DNA from: Imbricaverruca yamaguchii
Lineage: Eukaryota; Arthropoda; Thecostraca; Neoverrucidae
Assembly: GCA_034440575.1 (NCBI GenBank)
Contig: JAOTOL010001325.1
Span: 417,001 to 481,000 of the forward strand
Reading direction: 5' to 3'
DNA: 64,000 nucleotides
Shown here: one piece after another, positions 58,370 to 64,000 of the stretch
How positions within the stretch are numbered: the first letter of the stretch is position 1
Layout of the letters: every line of letters begins with the position of its first letter
The notes under the pieces: model-generated
Seen by the model: the letters and a program-made list of their open reading frames with translations, nothing else
Told to the model about the DNA's origin: nothing
The model's database searches: none
Translations under genes and position numbers: made by a program

Positions 58370-60391
58370 ATCTACACTGTGGTGTTAGCTCCGTATCAAT
58401 CGGTCCATTGTTTCGCCTGCTGTGCCGATGTCAATGAAGCCGACCTTGTTCACTCATTTTGTCGCATTCGAAATGTATTAAGAAATGATACTGGAAAAGA
58501 AATCTTGATGTGGAGTTTTATTTTTATTTTGAAATAACTTTGCATATGACCGAATGTCGAGTGCAAAATATATTTTTCTGAACCAGACGGTAAAATTCCT
58601 TCTACAGTACAAGCCTTGTCATGCATTTCTCATTCTGCTGTTTGCTTAACCTTAATGGATAGATCACATGCTGGACTTATCACTGCACAGTTTCAGGTTC
58701 TAAGTTAAAAAGTCATGACATATACAAATAGCATTCAGGAAGAAATGAGATATTACGAAATGTAATTAAATGCGTAACATAATCTAAATGTCCCTCTGGA
58801 GGACGCGTAGAGAGCGCGAATGATATTTTTCCGACAATCTTTACTGTATCCCACCATAGCTCCCTTCGACACGCAATGCCGTTTTGACGATGTAAGAAAC
58901 GTGTATATTCATTTGTATAAAATCCTTCCGACGACAATTCGGCTTGCATGGCAGCGAGTGTGTCATTACAATCTTTCACCAATACAGCTGAATATAGCAA
59001 AACCGGCCACCGATCAGTGCAATCTGGAGTCGCCTGGGACTGCCTAAGACGGCCGAAAATGATGTTTGTTCCGGGCATCCATGATTGGAACGAACTTGAG
59101 ACAGGGAACATATATAAGTACCGCGCGGATCACAAAGATTGGGGCTACGAGTGCGTGCCAACATTCAGCGGAACGTAGCCTCTGACAGGAGCGTATGGGG
59201 TGAGAATAGGAGCTGGCACTCCTCACAACACACGGGTCACAACACAAACAACTCTCGTCACAATGGCGGGGTCCGGGAACATCGCAGGCTCTGATTGCCA
59301 ATGGAAAATGCGTAGCTGGCGCATGGAGCCATGTAATGCAAGTATCGGCGAGGCGATTTATCATTTGTGACATTTTCCCAGCACCAAAACCCAATCGCAA
59401 AAACATGAACAAAGAATGCCGATTTCGTTTTTACCTCGCCCTCCCCCCTTGTACTCGTGATGCGTGGACCAGAAATGGTTGCCCGGTAAGGTCGTCCGTT
59501 GTCGTGGAAACTCTGTGACGTTGACTTGGTGTCGACCCAACCGTTGGCTCGCCAGCTATGGCGGTCGAACGGAGCTGAATCGACGCCTGAAAATTGGCCG
59601 TTTTGCGACGCAGCAAATTGCCGTCTAAGTACCAAATCTATGTACGACGACACTTTTTGGACAGACACGGTCTCCAACGATCTCTATATCGCTCACGTGC
59701 AGCACATTGAACCATTTGCATCGAAGTTATTCCCGACTGGTAGCCAACATTTTGGAGCTTTCACGTGGTGGAAAGTAGTGCTTTCACGTAGTGGAAGGCC
59801 CCAAGTTTCTTTTATGAAAGTGTCTTGAGCATGAAACTCAATGTGTCAAGTTGTTCTCGGTGTGGAATATTTATATTAAACTACGAGCGGCTGAAACATT
59901 TTAATCACAACATGAGCCACAGGCCAGTGATTTAAATCAGATGTTCCACACACGGGTGATTTAGTTGTTTTATGTCATGCCAGCCTTCGAGTGATTTAAT
60001 TTTAATCTGGTGAATTATGTGGCATATAGGATGTGGACAAGTGGACTGACTCTATAAATGTAATTGTGCAGACAGGCATCGCACGATAATATAATAAGGG
60101 ATGCGGTGCACATTCCGATGCTATGCGATCAACACGTACTGCTAAACAGCAGTTTTGAAAAGTAATGCCACACGATTGTGACCGTACCATCTGGCGTGTG
60201 ATCAACTTGATTGCTTTTTAGTTGCAACATTTGCGACTGGTTCATCTAATGTTTGCGATGAGGCGTCTATATGTATTACTGCGTTAAAATTCGAACGGTG
60301 CCTGATAAATGCTTAACGTATCGGTGTGATACCTTAATCAAGGACAAATTGATGATCTAGGTAGACAGCCAGATCGTAATCCTGGCCCACA
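58370..60391. other. No supported gene
   Basis: Unique sequence. Frames of 110-140 codons on either strand around 58713-59828 overlap each other and contain no recognisable motif. Confidence 0.45.
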
Positions 60392-61745
60392 CCACTGTAC
60401 TTGTCAGATCATGTACAGTAATCTGACCGAGGATTGCAATATGTTACTGTGTCGCTGTCACTGCACCGCTGTCACTGCACCGCTGTCACTGCACCACTGT
60501 CACTGCACCGCTGTCACTGAACCGCTGTCACTGTACCGCTGTCACTGCACCGCTGTCACTGCACCGCTGTCACTGCACCACTGTCACTGCACCGCTGTCA
60601 CTGAACCGCTGTCACTGTACCGTTGTCACTGCACCGCTGGCACTGTACCGTTGTCACTGCACCGTTGTCACTGCACCGCTGTCACGGTACGGTTGTCACT
60701 CTACCACTGTCACTGCACCACTGTCACTGTACGGTTGTCACGGTACCGCTGCCACGGTACCGCTGTCACTGCACCACTGTCACTGTACGGTTGTCACTGT
60801 ACGGTTGTCACTGTACGGTTGTCACGGTACCGCTGTCGTGGTACCGCTGTCACTGCACCGCTGTCACTGTACGGTTGTCACTGTACGGTTGTCACTGTAC
60901 GGTTGTCACTGCACCGCTGTCACTGCACCGCTGTCACGGTACCGCTGTCACTGCACCGCTGTCACGGTACGGCTGTCACGGTACTGCTGTCACGGTACCG
61001 CTGTCGTGGTACCGCTGTCACTGCACCGCTGTCACGGTACCGCTGTCACGGTACGGCTGTCACGGTACGGCTGTCACGGTACGGTTGTCACGGTACCGCT
61101 GTCACGGTACGGCTGTCACGGTACGGTTGTCACGGTACCGCTGTCACTGCACCACTGTCACTGTACGGTTGTCACTGTACGGTTGTCACTGTACGGTTGT
61201 CACGGTACCGCTGTCGTGGTACCGCTGTCACTGCACCGCTGTCACGGTACGGCTGTCACGGTACGGCTGTCACGGTACGGTTGTCACTGCACCGCTGTCA
61301 CAGTACCGCTGTCACGGTACCGCTGTCACTGCACCGCTGTCACGGTACGGCTGTCACGGTACTGCTGACACGGTACCGCTGTCGTGGTATCGCTGTTACT
61401 GTACCGTTGTCGTTGTACCGGTGTCATTCTACCACTATCACTGTACCGCTATCACTGTAGCCATGTCGCTGTACCGCTGTCACTGTACCACTGTCACTGT
61501 ACTGCTGTCACGGTACCGCTGTCACTGTACCCCGGTCACTGTATCGCACGACAACTTTACTTGTGAGATAAAGTACCGTGATCTGAATGAGGACTACCAT
61601 CTGTTACCGTGCCACTGTAATTGTGCCTTTGCCACTGCACCCCAAGACCACTGTACTTGTCAGAGTAACTACAATGATCTGAGTGAAGCCTACCATCTGT
61701 TACTGTACCACTGCCACGATACCACGAAATAACTTCACTTATCAG
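60392..61745. repeat. 14-bp (ACCGCTGTCACTGC)n array nested in a ~100-bp repeat
   Basis: 60450-61550 holds about 80 units of 14 bp with variants GGTACCGCTGTCAC, TGTACGGTTGTCAC and TGCACCGCTGTCAC. A block from TGCACCACTGTCACTGTACG through CGCTGTCGTGGTACCG recurs at about 60770 and 61145 (higher-order repeat). Both flanks carry copies of a longer unit of the form CACTGTACTTGTCAGA...GATCTGAGTGA...CTACCATCTGTTACTG (60395, 61555, 61650, and partly 61730), spaced about 90-100 bp. The 14-bp array therefore seems to have expanded inside one such unit. Confidence 0.92.
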
Positions 61746-62157
61746 ATGAAGTGCAATGACCTGAGTCGGGATTTCGACCTGACTGACGACTAGATGGCTT
61801 TCCCCATTGCGAAGGTGGCAAACTGAAATGTTTGCTATTTAGCAAGTTACATTTTGATTTAAATGTAATGCTACATATCATGGCTATGATACACTCCTTT
61901 GAACATCCTCACTCCTTAACAACAGCTAACGTCGAACTATTTGTACAAGAGCCGTCAGTTGTATTTGCCCTGCTGTCCTGGCCAAGAGCTACTAGACCCT
62001 GTTGTAATATAATTTACGGGGACAGAAGCAAAAATGTTGCGAACAATTTTGCAGCATCTGGAATTTCATGACTTTTAGATTGCATAGTAAATGCATGATA
62101 GGGATGCACATAAATAGAGAGCCAAGCGTCGCAATGATGAAATGTTTAAATATAATC
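61746..62157. other. No identifiable feature
   Basis: Unique sequence up to the target-site duplication of the hAT-like element. Confidence 0.5.
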
Positions 62158-63088
62158 GTAGTTTGCAGGGATGCGGAGCTGGAACCGAAGCCGGATCCGG
62201 CGCCGCCGGAGCCGGAACATTTTGCCCGGAGCCGGAGCCGGAGCCGGAGCCGCTGGGACCTTTTACTCGGAGCCGGAGTCGGAGCCGGAGCCGTCAAAAG
62301 CAGGGCGGCTCTGACTCCGAAAGAGGTGTAAATTAAACAAAACAACCAAACGTGAAATGAACACCTTATACCTAATATGGTATGGTATGGTATGAAAACG
62401 CATTTTAAAAAGCAGAGATGTTTAAATACGAGTAACATGTAGAAATATCATCAAATAATGCTAGAATAACCAATAATCATATTCTAGCCTCCGTAGTCAA
62501 TGCACTAGTTCCATGTTTAGTTTAGTTAAGTTAATTGTTTCCATCATCAACGAGCTGTCTTATTAGAGATGAGGTCAAACATTACAATTTACAACAATGG
62601 TGTTCCTTGGACCGTTCACGGGATGGGTAGTGTTGTTGATTCGAGTCTCCCCTCTTCTGATTGCCCCAATACGGCACGAAGCGAGCGTCAGTTTACGATG
62701 GCATAACATCGAAAAGTGATTTGGGCGGGGAAGGGGGTGGGGTGTTTATTTAAAGATAGATACAGGGTTTATATGGGAAAGTTGCTTATAATTGTCTGAA
62801 GTTTGCGCCTCTGAGTGGTCGCGGGTAACTTTTTTTTTACATCCCCTAGCTCTTACTTAACACGCGCCTTGGAGGAGGGGCGAAATCCGCCCACCCCTCC
62901 GGTTTTTCGTAGATAACTCCAGATTTTACCGGCCGATATACACTATTGGTTGTGTACCTGCTAATAAATGATCGGCGCGTTGTTTCAAGTAAGAAAAATG
63001 AAAATCGATCGAAAATCTTTCCAGTTAGGCATAGAGCCGGAGCCAGAGCCGTCAAAAATTTTCCCGGCTCCGCATCCCTGGTAGTTTG
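62158..63088. mobile_element. hAT-like non-autonomous transposon with 8-bp target duplication
   Basis: GTAGTTTG occurs at 62158-62165 and 63081-63088 as a perfect 8-bp direct repeat. Between them the element (62166-63080, 915 bp) begins CAGGGATGCGGAGCT and ends GGCTCCGCATCCCTG, inverted repeats matching at 14 of 15 positions. CAGGG termini plus an 8-bp duplication are hallmarks of hAT transposons. Both sub-ends carry GGAGCC hexamer repeats (62200-62290 and 63030-63050), the right one in an orientation that extends the similarity. No transposase is encoded. A TA1 fragment is nested at 62861-63026. Confidence 0.9.
62861..63026 (-). mobile_element. TA1 copy 4: tail fragment inside the hAT-like element
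   Basis: After TTAA 62857-62860 the sequence CACGCGCCTTGGAGGAGG continues with the family tail (GCGAAATCCGCCCACCCCTC, TTTTTCGTAGATAACTCC, TACCGGCCGATATACAC). Similarity ends near 63026. The rest of the TA1 element and its second TTAA are missing, so a deletion followed insertion. Confidence 0.8.
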
Positions 63089-63770
63089 CATACTAGCTGA
63101 CGACAATGGTTTATTTATTTACAGACTGCAGCGACACACGGTGTCGCATTGCCGCATTGTCGCATTGTCGCAGTGTCGGTCGGATGCCAGGTCATTTCCC
63201 ATGCACAGAACACGGTGATGGGGCCTGTTGCGTCGAGACTCGGTGTTCCGGTCGAAAAAGCCTCAAGTAGCATGACGTCTGCAGTGCAGTGTGTAAGAAC
63301 TTCTGATCTATACATCAATTTTGTACAGTACTGACACTGAGTTTTATGATACTGCTTGATGATTAGTATTGAGATGGTAATGAGCTTTGACAATGGTGAG
63401 TCAGATTTGGGTGCAAGCCTTCTGAGACACCTGCGCCGAAATCAGCAGGAGAGCGAGCTCAGTTCGCTTCCAATGCACGTTTCGAGTTCATTAGCACTGT
63501 CAAGATCACGGGAGACGATCACGGAAGATCACGTGAGGTTACGGGAGAGGTACTGTGTGGCAGTTGAGTGACGGGGTAACAATCATCTTGTACATTTTGA
63601 TAGATGGCGATATTGTAAATATATCGTAGTCAAACACATGGTTTTGTTTTCTCAGCAAAAGATAGCCTGGCTTGCGGCATCAATCATTGTCGATCGACAC
63701 TGGGACGCGTCACTATCGTCACCAATGTCGATACGACTCTGAGTTCCTAAGCTATCATATCTTCCTTTTC
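63089..63770. other. No supported gene; short 9-bp repeat
   Basis: A short array of TGTCGCATT/TGCCGCATT-type 9-mers lies at 63138-63180. The 71-codon frame at 63356-63571 (+) has no recognisable motif. Confidence 0.45.
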
Positions 63771-63774
63771 TTCC

Positions 63775-63829
<55 letters not shown>

Positions 63830-63831
63830 AC

Positions 63832-63925
<94 letters not shown>
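63771..63925. repeat. (CT)n microsatellite
   Basis: About 75 CT dinucleotides with three interruptions (TTTC, CACTCACT). The Glu/Arg frame on the reverse strand is an artefact. Confidence 0.97.
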
Positions 63926-64000
63926 TCTCCTCTCTATGTATCTCCCAGTTTGCACTGAAAACCAGCCTGGTCGGGCACCTACTACTGGCCGTCACGATAC

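Noticed and set aside
58713..59677. Overlapping 132- and 139-codon reverse-strand frames as genes
   Set aside because: They overlap forward frames of similar length, show no recognisable motif and lack any splice or homology support.
63755..63955. Glu/Arg-rich protein on the reverse strand
   Set aside because: It is a translation of the (CT)n microsatellite.

Overview
The window looks like non-genic DNA from an animal nuclear genome, most likely an invertebrate. I cannot name the species. The evidence is a mix of CR1-like and jockey/Daphne-like non-LTR retrotransposons, tRNA-headed SINEs, two families of short TTAA-flanked DNA transposons, one hAT-like element, long CT/AT/GT microsatellites and roughly twenty minisatellite arrays. 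I found no host gene, rRNA gene or intact tRNA gene that I could defend. The long open frames over the arrays come from repeat periods that are mostly multiples of three.

Layout. 1-5 kb: small minisatellites, two TTAA-family-2 elements (TA2) sharing one TTAA, and a CCGGT-rich array (3.2-4.0 kb). 5-9 kb: GC-rich sequence, a 49-bp array, an (AT)(GT) microsatellite, then a full TTAA-family-1 element (TA1) abutting a second TA1 tail. 10.4-13.5 kb: a 1.9-kb array of 24-bp units, a hairpin-rich interspersed repeat (R3), and a full TA2 copy. 16.4-19.3 kb: a decayed reverse-strand non-LTR retrotransposon with a tRNA-derived SINE between its endonuclease and RT remnants. 19.8-24.9 kb: two CR1-like elements arranged 5' to 5'; the second is split by a TA1 element at a TTAA, so the uninterrupted relatives give an empty-site comparison. 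26.0-26.9 kb: a third TA1 copy. 27.7-30.0 kb: G-runs and a 65-bp array. 30-34 kb: AT-rich unique sequence. 34.4-35.2 kb: TA2 copy D. 36.2-38.1 kb: third CR1 copy. 38.9-40.7 kb: second R3 copy and a 54-bp array. 41.9-53.8 kb: a chain of arrays (93, 16, 72, 30, 12, 69 and 37 bp) with two strong hairpins. 58.2 kb: a second tRNA-derived SINE. 60.4-61.7 kb: a 14-bp array nested in a ~100-bp repeat. 62.2-63.1 kb: a hAT-like non-autonomous element with a perfect 8-bp target duplication. 63.8 kb: a (CT)n tract.

The elements coded here (endonuclease and reverse transcriptase of CR1/jockey type) are all broken by stops, frameshifts or truncation. The DNA transposons carry no transposase, so they depend, or depended, on enzymes encoded elsewhere. 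The most interesting signal is that both TTAA families carry repeated AGGTCA-type half-sites at nuclear-receptor-like spacing (mainly direct repeats spaced by 4).
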